Shown one piece after another: positions 23,489 through 56,000 of a DNA stretch of 64,000 nt. Location of the stretch: positions 9,107,001-9,171,000 of the forward strand of contig JAFREQ010000003.1 in NCBI GenBank assembly GCA_025331565.1. The letters run 5' to 3'. The notes under the pieces were generated by a model that was not told where the DNA came from, did no database searches, and saw only the letters and a list, made by a program, of their open reading frames with translations. The stretch's first letter is position 1; every line of letters begins with the position of its first letter. A program made the translations under genes and the position numbers. Source of the stretch: Holacanthus passer (taxonomy: Eukaryota; Chordata; Actinopteri; Pomacanthidae).

Positions 23489-24214
23489 TGTGGAGGATCA
23501 TCTGAGACATCCTGATCATGTTCATGTTCATAAATGTACTGTGGTTGAAACAGCACAGACATACTTAGTATGATGCAGGACAAGGGTGTGTACATGTCTG
23601 TAATTCTTATCAGCACAATTATAAAATGTGTTTTTCATGTAAAAGTATTTCAATATAAGTAATTGATGCTTTTTAAAATCAAATATTTGATGTGTTTATG
23701 TCCTCAGCAAATAAAGTGACTTTCATTTAACCTTCGTAATAGATTTGAATCATTTCTTTGCAGTGATGAATTAAGTTCTATGTGTAAAAAAAAAAATCAA
23801 ATTCTTTACTTCAGTAAAAGTGGCAATAATAATGAGGAAATAACCCATTACATTATTATTGTACATAATTGGCTCAAAAAAGTGAGTCACATTATTGATG
23901 TATTAACATGAGCAGTATTTCATTACTGCAGTTGGTTTATAAATACTGACGCTAAAAAATGACTATTTCTTCATCTTCATCATCTTCACGAAAGTCCAAG
24001 CGAAGTCTTAAAGAAAATTGGAAAACAAGTGGGGAGTTTTTTCAGCACCAGAAAATGACTGAAAGCGGAACTCTTCTTTGGTTCCGCCTGCACGGACCTT
24101 TTACAGTGGAACACAGCAGAGAGACGCATGTTGGAGCGACTTCCGACGCTGAACATCAACACAGGCAGAATGAGCAGAGATTGACGTGTTTACTGCTGAA
24201 CAGGAGAGAAAATC
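23489..24214 (+). other. Short intergenic region: EndoU 3'UTR and polr3b promoter/5'UTR
   Basis: Only 726 bp separate the EndoU stop codon from the polr3b ATG. An AATAAA at 23710-23715 ends the EndoU transcript, leaving under 500 bp for polr3b promoter plus 5'UTR. TTATAAATA at 23937-23945 resembles a TATA box, but its distance from the ATG (~270 bp) makes its use uncertain. The last ~130 bp before the ATG is more GC-rich with several CpGs (for example gcgacttccgacgct) and is the likelier start region for a housekeeping gene. Confidence 0.5.
23710..23715 (+). terminator. endou: Polyadenylation signal of the EndoU gene
   Basis: AATAAA 222 nt after the stop codon, within cagcaaataaagtgac. It is the first canonical signal after the stop. 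Confidence 0.6.
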
Positions 24215-43813
<19,599 letters not shown>

Positions 43814-44038
43814 CCAGGACAGGGACAGAAACACAGTCTGTGTGAGTGAAAGGTTAAGAGTTTAGGTATAATTTACAAAATCTGAAACAGATTCATTTGT
43901 TGAAAGTATTAGAGCAGAAAGAAATAGGCTTAAGCCTAAGAGTATTTTGACATTTTTGTTGGTGTCACAGACAAAAACAATGAGGTTTCTCATTTATGTT
44001 GATACTGTCTCATCAGTATATTCTTTCTATGTGTACAT

Positions 44039-44044
44039 AATAAA
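44039..44044 (+). terminator. polr3b: Polyadenylation signal of polr3b
   Basis: AATAAA about 226 nt after the stop codon (cataataaatac). A second AATAAA near 44239 (tccaataaagcc) could be an alternative, more distal site. Confidence 0.55.
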
Positions 44045-44308
44045 TACAAAATGATTATTTCATAATCATCTGATGTGTGTGGTACTATTTGACAACTTTT
44101 AACACATGAGAAACCAAATATTAGCAGTCCATGAACATTGTGCACCCCTTTTCTTTTATTTCTTTAAAAAAACAAACATTGCTTTTCATGTTACAAATCT
44201 CATCTCTCTCTCTCTCCATCCCTCCTACCTGTTTCTCCAATAAAGCCAAAATGCCAAAAAAGAATTCTTGAAAAACGAAATTACCATTGGGTGGTAGTGC
44301 AGAAAGCT

Positions 44309-44650
44309 ACAACCCTGATTCCAAAAAAGTTGGAACACTGCATAAAACATAAATTAAAAACAGAATGCCATCATTTACAAATTAACTATGTTTGCCGATA
44401 ATGGTTCCTGAGCCCATGTATTAATCTCCTTCATACAATCGTGTTTGACAAAATGTTGAACCTCTCTCCATCTTCGCTTGTGAACCACTCAGCCTTTCCA
44501 GGATGAACCTTTCATACCCATTCATGATACTATCACCTGTTACCAATGAACCTGTTTACCTGTGGAATGATCCAAACAGGTGTTTTTGGATCAGTCCACA
44601 ACTTTCACAGTCTTTTGTTTTATTAAATCCCAAGTTCCTAATTTTGCAGC
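44309..44650 (+). mobile_element. Non-autonomous DNA-transposon-like repeat, degraded
   Basis: It begins tacaaccctgattccaaaaa, followed by agttggaaca and aaaacagaatgccatcattt, and later has ccaaacaggtgtttttggat and ttcacagtcttttgttttat. This order matches a very common teleost element whose ends are inverted repeats; here the right end is decayed. No coding potential. Family name not assigned. Confidence 0.55.
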
Positions 44651-44699
44651 TAATGTTTTGTTTCCATTAGAAATTGTGATGAGTGGCTGTGACAATTTC

Positions 44700-44915
44700 A
44701 ATTAAATTCATTGTTTTGTGCTAACAACAGTCCTAAACCCAAAGTTATCCAGTTTAGTTTCAGTTTATAGACGAGACTAAGAAAAACTGCAAGTGTTCAC
44801 ATTTGAGAAGCTCGAACCAGAATCGACTTTTTTCTTTTTTTTTCTTAAAACGTTTGTCAAAATTGTTGCCAATTAATTTGATCGACTTGTCATTAATCAG
44901 CTAATCATTGCATCT
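44700..44915 (-). repeat. R1 repeat, inverted copy
   Basis: Plus-strand reading contains cacatttgagaagctcgaac and, at its right end, ttgatcgacttgtcattaat. It lies directly next to the transposon-like element at 44309 in the polr3b-rfx4 interval. Confidence 0.5.
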
Positions 44916-45199
44916 TTATAGTTATATATAACTTATAGGTATAGCTTGTGATAACATAAGATCATCACAATACATGGATGATTCTCCTAAAAAGTCGATA
45001 ATACTGAATTATCATCCAGCTCACATTAGACCTAATAAAATGTTTTCATATATTTGCATTTATATGTGAGTCCATTAGAAGCTAATTGGCTGCTCAAAAA
45101 AGGAGCTTTTGTTCTGGATGTCTTTTTGTTTTTATTTACAACCAGAGATGATTGAGGTTTCTCAGTAGGTGGTGGAGAATCACTCTCATATAAATTTCA

Positions 45200-46330
45200 T
45201 GTGATGAGCAGACGGCGGACGCTAAATACAACAGTGTTGAATGATGAGATGTGGAAATATACAGAGCAACACCCTCATTTATTATTCATTCACTGGGAAA
45301 AGAAAGTTACTTTACGGTTTCCTCTTCTAAACCGAAGCCTTAATACCACCAACATGTCGTATGTAGCGTAACCATACCCCCCACTCGCACATACACACAC
45401 AACTCAATTGGGGCCTTTTGACTGAACAAAAGCAGTACACATCCGTTTGTGCGGGCAGAGTGTGTGAGAATAGGAAGGGTGGAAGAGGCTCTTTTGGTGG
45501 CTGCACCTGTCCTATTTTATGAGCCTCTAATAAGCAGATAACAGGATGGAAAAAAAGGACGTCCACTGAGGGAGATGCAGACTCCACCTTCTCCTTATTT
45601 GACTGAAATTAATTAGATCCTCCTTTGAGGTCACGGCTTTGCACCAGCCATCGTTTACGCCTTTGATTATTATGTCATTAGTGGGTTGTTGTAGTTCTTG
45701 TTTAATCTTATGCATAACAAATCTTTGCAGACAAGTCTTTAGGATTTCTTGTTATGATGATGCAGTTTTTTTTTTTTTTAAGAAGTCCTTTTGACCTGTC
45801 ACTTATTCCAGCAGTTTTTTTTCTTCCTGCATGAGTCTGAATAGATGCACACACATGTTTTAACCAAGCATGACCCTGTGCACAGCGTCCCATGTGATGT
45901 TGCTGCCACCCTGTCCCACGCGTGCTCCCAGGTGGCTGCACGGTGTGTGTCGGTGAGTAGCGGTGGTGGTGCCCACGCCTGCGCACTGGTGGAGAAAGTC
46001 CTCCTTTGCTATCCATGGTGTGGTGAGTAATTCAGCCATAATCCGCCTTTCTCCTCTCCCCTCTTCTTTCCCCTCTCCTCTCCCCCTCTCCTGTGGTTCC
46101 ATTCATATTCTAATCACAGCTTTCCCTTCTCCAGCTCTCAGGCACTCCATCAGAGCCCTCCCAGCCTCGGGCTTTGCACTTTTACTTCCCCCCCTTTGTG
46201 ACCGTTCCCTCTTCTCAGAGGCACACCAAAAATAAGGTTGCCACATCGAAAGAGCAAGCGAAAAAGAGGCTGACAACTCCACAAGAAAATTCACACTGGT
46301 GCAGTTTTTAAGCGTGTTCAGATGCGTGTC
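45200..46330. promoter_or_regulatory. rfx4: Candidate upstream regulatory region of rfx4
   Basis: About 1.1 kb, 0.7-1.8 kb before the rfx4 ATG, complex and without recognised repeats. It includes ctgaaattaattagatcctc, gcctttgattattatgtcat and a polypyrimidine block at 46040-46095. Its position fits promoter-proximal control, but this is inference. Confidence 0.3.
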
Positions 46331-46732
46331 GGAGCACATGATATATCGGCTCCCTGAAAAAGTTATCACAGAGAGGGTTTGATGGTGAAATGAGGTGAGA
46401 GATGGACCAAATGTGGCAACAAGTGTCTGTGGGAAGTGAAATGGGAGTTAAAATGAGAAGGAGAGGCAGGAGCGGCGGTTGTGTAGGGATGTATGTTTAT
46501 ATGGAGCTCTGGGGTGTATAAAAACGTATTAAATGCCATAATGGAAGACGGGGAGGCCACAGTGTTAGGACTGCGTAGATCTAAGCCTCTTTTTTTTTCG
46601 TTGGGAGGGAGCTTTTCTTATTCAAAACAGCCCCACAAAAGACTTCCAGTGAGCCTTGCCACATCCCCATCTGACTTGGGGCCATTCATCAGCCTTCCAA
46701 GCCTATCAATGACATGTCCCCATCAGGGCTCC

Positions 46733-46739
46733 TATAAAA
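46733..46739 (+). promoter_or_regulatory. rfx4: Possible TATA box for rfx4
   Basis: TATAAAA in ggctcctataaaatcagcc, 283 bp before the first in-frame ATG. A transcript starting ~30 bp downstream would have a 5'UTR of ~260 nt. Another TATAAAA sits at 46517-46523. This rests on the motif alone, so it is tentative. Confidence 0.3.
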
Positions 46740-47021
46740 TCAGCCCCTTTCCCATGAAACATCAGCAAACATTTTGACGGGTCTGGCTTTCCCCCCGCTG
46801 GATTTCTGGAGTCTCTACCCCCCTCTCCTCCCTTATTCCCACCTCCCCCTTCTCCTCCGCCAACACCACCCCTCTCTGGGCGAACCTCAGATCCTCAACA
46901 TCTCCTGTGACGGGCAGTGGTCACGGAAACACAGAGCGAGACAAGGGGAGAGCCGCTGAGGAGGGGGAAACGTGCACCAAGCCATTTTCTTGGAGGAGCC
47001 AGTGTCGTTGATGGGAAGAGG

Positions 47022-50000
47022 ATGCATTGCGGGCTGCTGGAGGAGCCTGATATGGATTCCACAGGTCAGTCCTGTTAAACTCTGCTCGCTTTGTGTGGAT
47101 TGTATTGAGAAAAAGCAGCTTCTGTTCAGAAACATTGTGTGAGCTGCTGCTGCTCTTCTGGAAGTCTCAAACTTTCTCTGTAGTCATTCAGAGGAAGTGT
47201 CTGGATGCTCAGCTGTTGATTTTGTTATTGAATTTTCTTATTTCTGAAGTTATTTATGAACGAGTGTTTTTGGTGACACAGTCGTCCACTGACTAAAGAA
47301 AAGTCACAGAAAGCAGGGGAGAAGCCCTTAAATCTTCAGTATTGTTTGGGCTTGGCACTTTTTTAAGTCTTTTTAGTGAAACCAATTTTAAAATCTCACT
47401 GCATCAATAGGAGTGTGGTCATAAAAACAGCAAGTGCACGTCGTGATGCACTTTAAAGTTTTATGCATCTGCTCTTTTCAGCTTATTTGTCAGTTTTTTA
47501 ATCCAAAATTGGCAAAGTAAAGCATTAATTTAGCCTCAAAACGGAATTTTACTGAGAACTTATCCATTAAATATTTTTGCATCTTATCTTGGAAAAGTGA
47601 GTTTGTTATTTGGTTTTCAGAAACTTTACTGCTTAATGTCCAATCTGATTAAAAGAATTTAAAATAAAACAATTTATGCAAGAGTTTCTTATCTGCATCA
47701 GCATCACGATTTGTTAAAATTAGTAAAGTTGATATTTGTTTTCAATAATTACACTAAAGAAAATGCCATTTTCAGTGAGCTGCTGCAGTGTAGAGTAGTT
47801 TAGCTCTGAATGTGTGTTAATAAATGAGTGAACATCCGTTGCACTTGTTGATCAAATTTAATCCAATTATTTAGATCCCCAACTTGTCTGTTCCTGTGGC
47901 AAATGAAGCTTGAGGTCTGAGCCTCTGTGGAGAATTAGCTTCACTTCAATGGATTCAATTTTTCATTTGCAGTGTTTGTTTTGTTCTTTAGGTAGAAAAA
48001 GGCGAATACTGTCGATAAAGGATGACACCTGTCAGAAGGCCGCCAGTGACACTGATAGGGTTTTATTCAGAGTTAAAATGCAAATGTGCAGGATGATTTT
48101 TAATTGTGCAACAGGCATTATTATTGGCCTGTAGAGTGCTTTGAATCAGTTAGTAATGTAAAAGGTGCTGATGAGCGTAAACACAGTAATTAAGACCATT
48201 AAAGTGTAAGCTTCTAATAAATATAGTTCTCAAAGGTAGAAAATAAAAATTTCCTCCATGTCTGTGTTCAGAGGCCGCCACTTCTCAGTTTCTGCTCCTG
48301 TGCACTGATGATGGGACACTATTATGCAGTCTGACCTTTTCTATCAGCACACGCCGAACATGAAGGTGTAGATTCCTCATCGAGTGTTAACTTCTAAAAC
48401 TTTTGAATGTCTCTCTGTGACATCCTCTGAATCCCACCATGGTCGACACCAGCAGCTCATCCTGCCAACAGTCTGTCCCAGCAGCAGCTGCTATGTTGGC
48501 TGGTGTCAGTTCACATGCAAGAAAAAAAAAAGATCATTTTAAAAGATATTAATTGGAGAGTTTTTATTTTGTTTAAGAGCTTAAGGAGTAACTGGTTAAG
48601 TACATGTATTTAAGTACTGTATGTACTAAAGTAAAAGTGCACACAGTACTTTTCCAATTTAGGTTACATAATAGTTTTTATTCACCAGATTTAATGGACT
48701 TTTTATTGCTTTGTTTTTGGACATTCATTTAAATATACGTGGCTGGTAAAGAAGAAAGAATCTGTAGCTTATTATAATAGAAAAATGAAACTCAAATTGC
48801 TGCACTCAAATAAACATAAAGAATATTACTCATGTACAATTTCCTTCTTAATTACATTTATCAATACTGAATACCTTTCTTGAAAAAAAAGCAAGAATTT
48901 AAAATGGATTTCCACTCTATTTATCAGGCTGTTTCTACATGAAAGCTTTGATGTTTTGCTGCTGCTCGGTCACAGAAAGCACACCAGTTGAGCTATTTCT
49001 AAGTAGAAATTAAAACAGGACAATGGCCTCTATTCCACCAGACTGCTTCAGTAATGTGCACAGGCTCTTTTAAGCAAGTGTGTACGCTCGTAGTCTCCTG
49101 GGAACAATGCTGGATTCCTGCAGTCCTGGTGAAAACATCTCAAATAGAGCCATGGCCGCACCGCTGCCTATACAATCGATTGTTGTCAGCTCGCCCTGTC
49201 ACATTAGTGACATTTAAAGTGTCCTGTATAGGCAGTGATTTGCAGTGTTTATGCAAAAGCAGTGTCGGCTCTGTTCTGCAGGAGCTGCAGCACAAAATCA
49301 GTTCACTCCACAAAGTGAGTTCCTTGATTGACAGTTTCAGTTTCAGTACAAAAAATATAACAAAAACCACAATAAACTGATGATTTAGCCAAATGACAAT
49401 TAAATGGCCCAATGTTACATCTTTAAAAAATCATCTTCTTATGACCAGATTCATAATTTCACAATGACTTCTGCCTAAATAACAAAATAGTTTCTCTGAG
49501 TTGCACTAAGAGGTTTCATGTTAGCGTCACAGTTTGTCCAGCTCTGTGATCTGTGCTCCATCACGCTTTTTTTTGTAGAGAGTTGGATTGAAAGATGCCT
49601 CAACGAGAGTGAGAGCAAGCGATACTCCAGTCACACGTCTCTGGGGAACATGTCCAATGATGAACGTAAGCAGCACAAACACCGACTGCACTAAAGAATC
49701 CTGTGAACTGTTGTTGTGTTGTCTGTTTCTTTTACCTCATTTATTAATCATGTTGTTAATGTTTAGTGTCAAGTGCTTGTAAAAACTAACTATGAATACA
49801 CAGAAAAACTGTTGTTAAAAGTGTATATTTTGCACATTGTTGTGTTGGTTATATAAACTTTCATTGGTACCTGAATAACTGAATAAATGTGTTGAATGTT
49901 ACAGATGAAGAAAAAGAAAATAACAGAGCCTCTAAACCACATTCGACACCGGCTACTCTGGAATGGTAAGCTGTTCAAAAATACATTTGTATAGTTTTTT

Positions 50001-53000
50001 CCTTTAGTCAAATGTGAAAAATAGGAAAAGTGAGAAAATTAAGAAAAAAAAAAAAGCACATTTTGTGTCAAACAGTAGTAATCAAATGTAGGTATTGCCA
50101 GTTAATGTGAAAAACATAAAAGTAGCCTTCTAAGAAAAGCCAAGGTCTTTACTAAATTATTATTTTACATGAAACGTCCATTCACCAACATGAAACATTG
50201 CTAAATATCAAGACTGAAATTACTTGGCAAGGTGCAACGTTATATAACAACACGTTTCTTGTTGTCGTAATCTTGGTCAGCAGCGGTAAATTGGTGGTAA
50301 AGCCTGCAGGATTTCTGTCGTCATTTTCAGTCATGTTAGATATAAAAAAAATTGCCTTCATTTGAATAGTTTTACCTGACACACACAAATGACACTATGA
50401 AAACCAGTTCCTCCACCACACACGGGCCTCATATTTCTCTGGCCTTATTATGTTGGTAAAGGTAAGATTTACATAATGTGCCAATGAACTACAAATACAG
50501 ATTTTAAATTTTTTTTTTTCCTTTGTACAAACATGTTGAACAAATTTTGTATTTAATGAACAACAAGAAGGAGAACTTAGCAAAATCTTTTTTTTTCTCT
50601 GAATGTTAATTTTGCATTTTGCATCTGAATATGATAATCTGACCAGGTAAGATTTCATCTTTTATGTATCCTCAAGTTCAACAACGGAGCTATTTCACAC
50701 CGAGAGACTTTAAAAGAAGAGCAACACATCTTTCATCCTCTGCATGGATAAAGTACAAACCCCACACATGCCTCTAGTTTCTATGAGCCCGCCTGTTGCA
50801 CAGCCCCATGACCAAGGCCCTGCTTTACATAATAGCATTCAAAAATGCACATGGGCTTAAATTAATATTTATACGGATTTAACCTGCACCCTGGGGGGCT
50901 GAAACCCAGCGTGAGGAACATGGGTTGGGTCAATGTACCATTTTAAAGAGAAGCATTGTGGACATAAATGCTGCTGTAATTGGCTTCACTTTACTGTGCA
51001 CAGAAATTTACTACAAAATCCACTTACAGCACATTGCAGAAAAAGTAAATGTTTCTGTTGTTTGCAACCGTAATGATGAGTTTTTGATTGATGATTTGGT
51101 TTTCATTAAACCACAAAGAGGTCACAGGACTGTTTAACCACAATTTGATTCTCAGAAAAGTCACTGAATGAGGTTTAAGTATTTACATCACAACAATACA
51201 GAATAACCATTAATTTATTTAACAGTCAAATGCACTTAGTTATAAATATAATGAAATGGCTTTCATTCCACCAAAACATTAACAACAATTGTAATTATTT
51301 TATGAGTATAATTCAGAAGACAGTTCACCACTTTCTAAGTGAAAGAAAATGTTAAGTCAGGTTAAAGAGATCATCTGCTATGGCTTAATGAGACAATACA
51401 GTCATGGTTCATGAAACCAGAGGACCAGGCTCTTACAGTAGCCATATATTTTATATTAGAATAAAGTACAATATATGATTATTCAGGACTGAAAAGAAAG
51501 TTAGAAAAGCTCAGAAAGGCATAGAAAACATTTGTATCATTATTATAAGTGAAACAGTGGGTACACAATGAACTGTTACAGGAATCATTAAATAAATCAA
51601 ATATGGAGGCCTTGCTCCTCCTACTGTAAAAATAATTGATTTATTAGTGATTGAGTTTTTCGATACATTTGGAAAACTGGTAAACACAATTTTTCAATAT
51701 GGCTGATGCATTATAGTCATTGATAATTACACACTTAAAGGCACTGCTTTTGCTTTTCTGTTTATTTATTTATTTTTTGTTTATTTTGGGGTTTTTAAAT
51801 TTTATTTCTAGCACTTATTTTACATGACCAGTGGATGTGTTTTAGGGGTTGACTTAATTGGTCACAATTTCTAAAAAAAAAAACATCTCAGTATCATAAA
51901 TAATAAAAATTGATTTGACTAAATATCAAAGTAACAGGTGAAATCATGTCTCAAACAGAAAGCGTTGTGTTGCCTGATTAATACCACCTCAGAAATCACT
52001 GGCAATGATGCTGGTGCACCTCAAGGCCCTGATTTGGGTCTGTTCTTATTTATTAAGTTGAACCATTTGATAGTCAATTGTACACAGATAAGGTGATTAA
52101 ATACATGTGTGGTGATCTCTATTTACAGCTAGCTGACAAGCATGTCTGCCCTTTTTTTTATTTGCAAACTGTGTGATTTGCAAGATTTTCATATTTTTAC
52201 CAATGGATTGTCAAGTGTTTATGATAATGATAATAACTTAATCAATATAGCAGATATATAGCATATACAGAGTGCAGTACAGTCAAAACAAACACCAAAA
52301 AGTGAATAAAATCCAAAACATAAAAGATAAAACACGGTAAAATAACTAAAAACAATTACAAAAAATGTAACATTTTGGACATTCAGTTGTTAATTTCAGC
52401 AATGCAGGATAAACCTAAAGACTCATCAGTGGTACCCAGTTTTATTTAGACATACAGATGTGTATCATCTACTAAGCAAAGAAAATCAATATGATGTCAA
52501 TGTATGATTTAAAGGGTAGCGTGCAGATAGTAAATTAAAGGAGACCCAAAATAGATCCCTGGGGGTCCCACAAGAGGGGAGAAGGCATTTCCAAGTGTAA
52601 CAGTGGAACCTGTTGGACAGATAAGAGATGAACTAGTCCAGAGCCACGTCACTCTTATGGCTAAAATGTTAACAAACAGCTGCCTTCATACACATCTGGC
52701 AGACACAGCAAAACGCAGTTTGCAGGCACTGACAACTAGGAAGCTATAGAGGTCGTGCTTTGCATCTCATTCTTGCAGTACCAGCAACCCTTCCACGTTC
52801 CAGGGAGTAATTCGATTCAATGTTAATATCAAACATATTGCTTAATTGAGATTTAAATAGCACAAGTGGAAGTATTTCAGTGCTAATCAGTTGTACAGGA
52901 ACATGGCAAATATGATGTGCATCAGAAATTCATTTACTGAGCCTTTAAAAACTGTTAATCAGTGCAAGGATTTTTTTGCCCACACAAATAACTTTAAGCA

Positions 53001-56000
53001 GCTAGATACAGTCACAGAACTGAAAACAGGAAAAACTCTGAACCCATATAATCACTGTAAGTATCATGAACTACAATCTCTTATGTTGGGAGAACTTGAC
53101 AAAAATGCAGGTATTTTTTTTTTTTTTAAAAACCCATTTTGATGAGGTTGCTCACTTTCATCAGTAAAATTATCTTCTTGTGTATTACACGTGTCCCCAG
53201 GAGCAGGTGTTGATGTCTGTGTAACCAGTGATATTTGGGTCATAATGTTTAGTGTTTGTTAAATATGATACATGGGAAGTCGTGTGCTACAGTACATCTG
53301 CTGATGAACATTTAATCCTGTTGAAGACTATCACACAGTTGCTGTAACTGTGGTGTTCAGTGTCTGTGCAGATGTTTTATACTGCATGTGACACAATGTG
53401 ATTATGTGTTGTGAATGTGCAGACTTGACGCTGCTTTAATGTGCATGAAGCTGCTGTTTGATGTTACGTGACTGTGCTTTTATACTGTTTTCAGTTTTGA
53501 ATGTTGTTTGTTACATTGAGATAAAAAATTAAACCTAATGATTAAATCTGGTACATTTACATTCTTTTTATTAATATCCCCTCTTAAGCACATAAAATTT
53601 AAACTTAAACATTTTAACATTACAGAGTAAATTTTGCCAGAAATGTTATGACCATGAGAGGCCTGTTGTGATCCTCTTATTTTTCTCATTCATATTAACA
53701 ACGCTCAAACATTTGTGCATTGATAATTGTCGTTCACAGGCTAGAAGAGAACTATGAGATAGCTGAAGGTGTGTGTATTCCCCGAAGTGCCCTCTACATG
53801 CATTACCTAGACTTCAGTGAAAAGCACGACACGCAGCCTGTGAACGCGGCCAGCTTTGGAAAGGTAAGAGTCAAACTTTAGTGGAGATGGAGCTTAAGCT
53901 CAACTCATCATTTACCACCCGCATCACTCATCATCTTTAAATCTCAACTGAGAATGATTGGTTCAGTGACGTCCGTAGTCAGTGTCTCTATTTAAAATGT
54001 TTGATTAACAATGCAGATGATGTGCAGTTGAGCAATTCTTAAAAAAAACAATGTGACAGAATTTTCTCCGCTTTTCAGGGTTTTAATAAACATTCAGACT
54101 TTAGCACTGTAAGTTTAAAGTGACCACAGCAAAACGATTCAACAGAAGAAGATGCAAAACAACATTCGGATGCTGCAATAATCTCACATGCTAAATCAGC
54201 CATAAGCATCAGCGTGACCATTTCATTCCTGGGCTGGTTTTGTGCCACGGCTCTGGCTGCTGTTGAAGTCATATCGACTGCAGCTCAATGTGAAGTAAGC
54301 AAAGCTCCGCGGTCGTTCGCTGAACACATAATCTAGAGCCAAAGGAGATGTGCTTTCGTCTGTTCCCACAACCCCGAGAAGTTCCTCAAGCCTTCCTACC
54401 CCCAGCCATCCCCTGTACTCTGGACTCCGGCCCCAACCCCCAACCCGGCCCACCCCCGCCCCTCCGCAGCTCCTGTCGGAAGATATTGAAAAAGAGAAGG
54501 GGCCTGGATTAATGTGTAATTAAAGGAAATTTGGAAGGGTGAGATGTTGCGGAATGTTAGATCAGTGGCTGGAGCAGTGTGGGGTGTCCTTTAGGAAGGC
54601 TTCATTGATTCAGGACAAAAAAACGAGAGAGGGCCCGGACTGCCTCCCTGTCTGCTCATTTATCAAGCGGGGCCTGACAGAAACTTCACAGCTTGGCCTC
54701 TTTTTTCATCCCACACAATGGAGAGCTACACTGTTTGCTAAAGTTTCTGCACCAGGAGCTGGACCAAGGAGCCAATCTCTTTGGACAAAAAGAGAGGAAG
54801 GGAAGAAGGAGGGAGTGGAGAAGAGAAAGAGACTGAGAAGGAGAGAGGATGGGTGGGAGGATAGATGAGGGGAGACTGTTGATATAGGAAAAAAAAGTAA
54901 TACCCCTGGATGTCATAAATGGATGGTTCTCAAAGCTTTTTTTCCCCTCACAGACCTCCCTGTGGACACAGCTATAGTATGAGACGGTCATGTTGTTTTC
55001 CTGACAAACTTTATTAAACTCTTTCTCATAAAGAACTGAAGATCAGCGCCTCCCTTTTTTCTGCTATACAGTATTTTCTTCCACAAAGTAAAAAATACGC
55101 CCAAGTTGATATTTTATAAAGATCTTATTTGGTTCCTTGTGTCGTCTGTTTTCACCTGCTTTTCTTTTTATCTTTGCTTTTATGAATTACTGTGAAAGGC
55201 TGAGATAAATTTGACATAAAAAAAAGTTAAACCTCTCTTCCTGTGGTTATAGCACACTGACAACGTTTTCTCTCCTACAATGAACAGATCATAAGGCAAC
55301 AGTTTCCAGCATTAACCACCAGGAGACTGGGAACAAGAGGGCAGTCGAAGTGAGTTGGTTTGGTTTTATTCTCTCAGAAACTACCTGCATATTACACACT
55401 TGCATCTTACACAAATGTTCACAAACCCTCCCAAAAAACACACAAATTCAAACATGTTGCATGGACAAGCTCTAAAACTAAACTAAAACTACAAAACGAA
55501 ACAAACCTTAAATAACATATAACACATGTTAAGCCTAAAAATGAAGCACGACACAGCATAACAACACTTAAAGTTGAAATAACTCAGCTCCATTGTCGTC
55601 CTGAGTTTTTATCAAAAAGTAAATTCCTTTACCTATTTTACTGGAAATTGACACTTTCATACTGTTTTTATCGCATTTGATATTAGTAAAGATCTGCAAA
55701 CTGTGGACCACATACATGTTTTGATAAGATTAAAATCAGAGAGAGGTGTGTGATCTCATGAAAATGGTGAACTTTTAAACACATTTTTAACAAATTCTGA
55801 CAAATGTATTAATTAGAAAGACATATTTTTTAAAAATAAAATATGCATGAATTATTTATCTTTTTCATTCTGTTTTTTCTTTCACAGTTTTCAACAGCCT
55901 ATAATGATCCTACTTGTAGTTAAAAGGTACTATTCACCCGCTCTCCCTCTGTTCTCCTCAGGTACCACTACTACGGCATCGCAGTGAAGGAGACCTCTCA

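Larger units (their letters stand above)
43814..47021 (+). other. polr3b 3'UTR, intergenic region and rfx4 upstream/5'UTR
   Basis: The polr3b 3'UTR ends at an AATAAA (44039-44044). A non-autonomous DNA-transposon-like repeat (~44309-44650) and an inverted copy of the common dispersed repeat (~44700-44915) follow. From about 45060 to 46330 the sequence is richer and contains TAATTA-type sites and polypyrimidine blocks. TATAAAA occurs at 46517 and 46733, either of which could serve the rfx4 transcript. No protein-coding exon was seen between the two genes. Confidence 0.55.

Noticed and set aside
44240..44245. Second AATAAA after polr3b
   Set aside because: It could be a distal polyadenylation site, but it lies near the start of repeat sequence; the first signal is sufficient.
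52050..52640. Possible diverged retroelement in rfx4 intron 3 (ggagacccaaaatagatccc and tccctgggggtcccacaag)
   Set aside because: It resembles fish repeat text loosely, but I could not define ends, a tail or a second copy in the window, so it is not listed as a feature.
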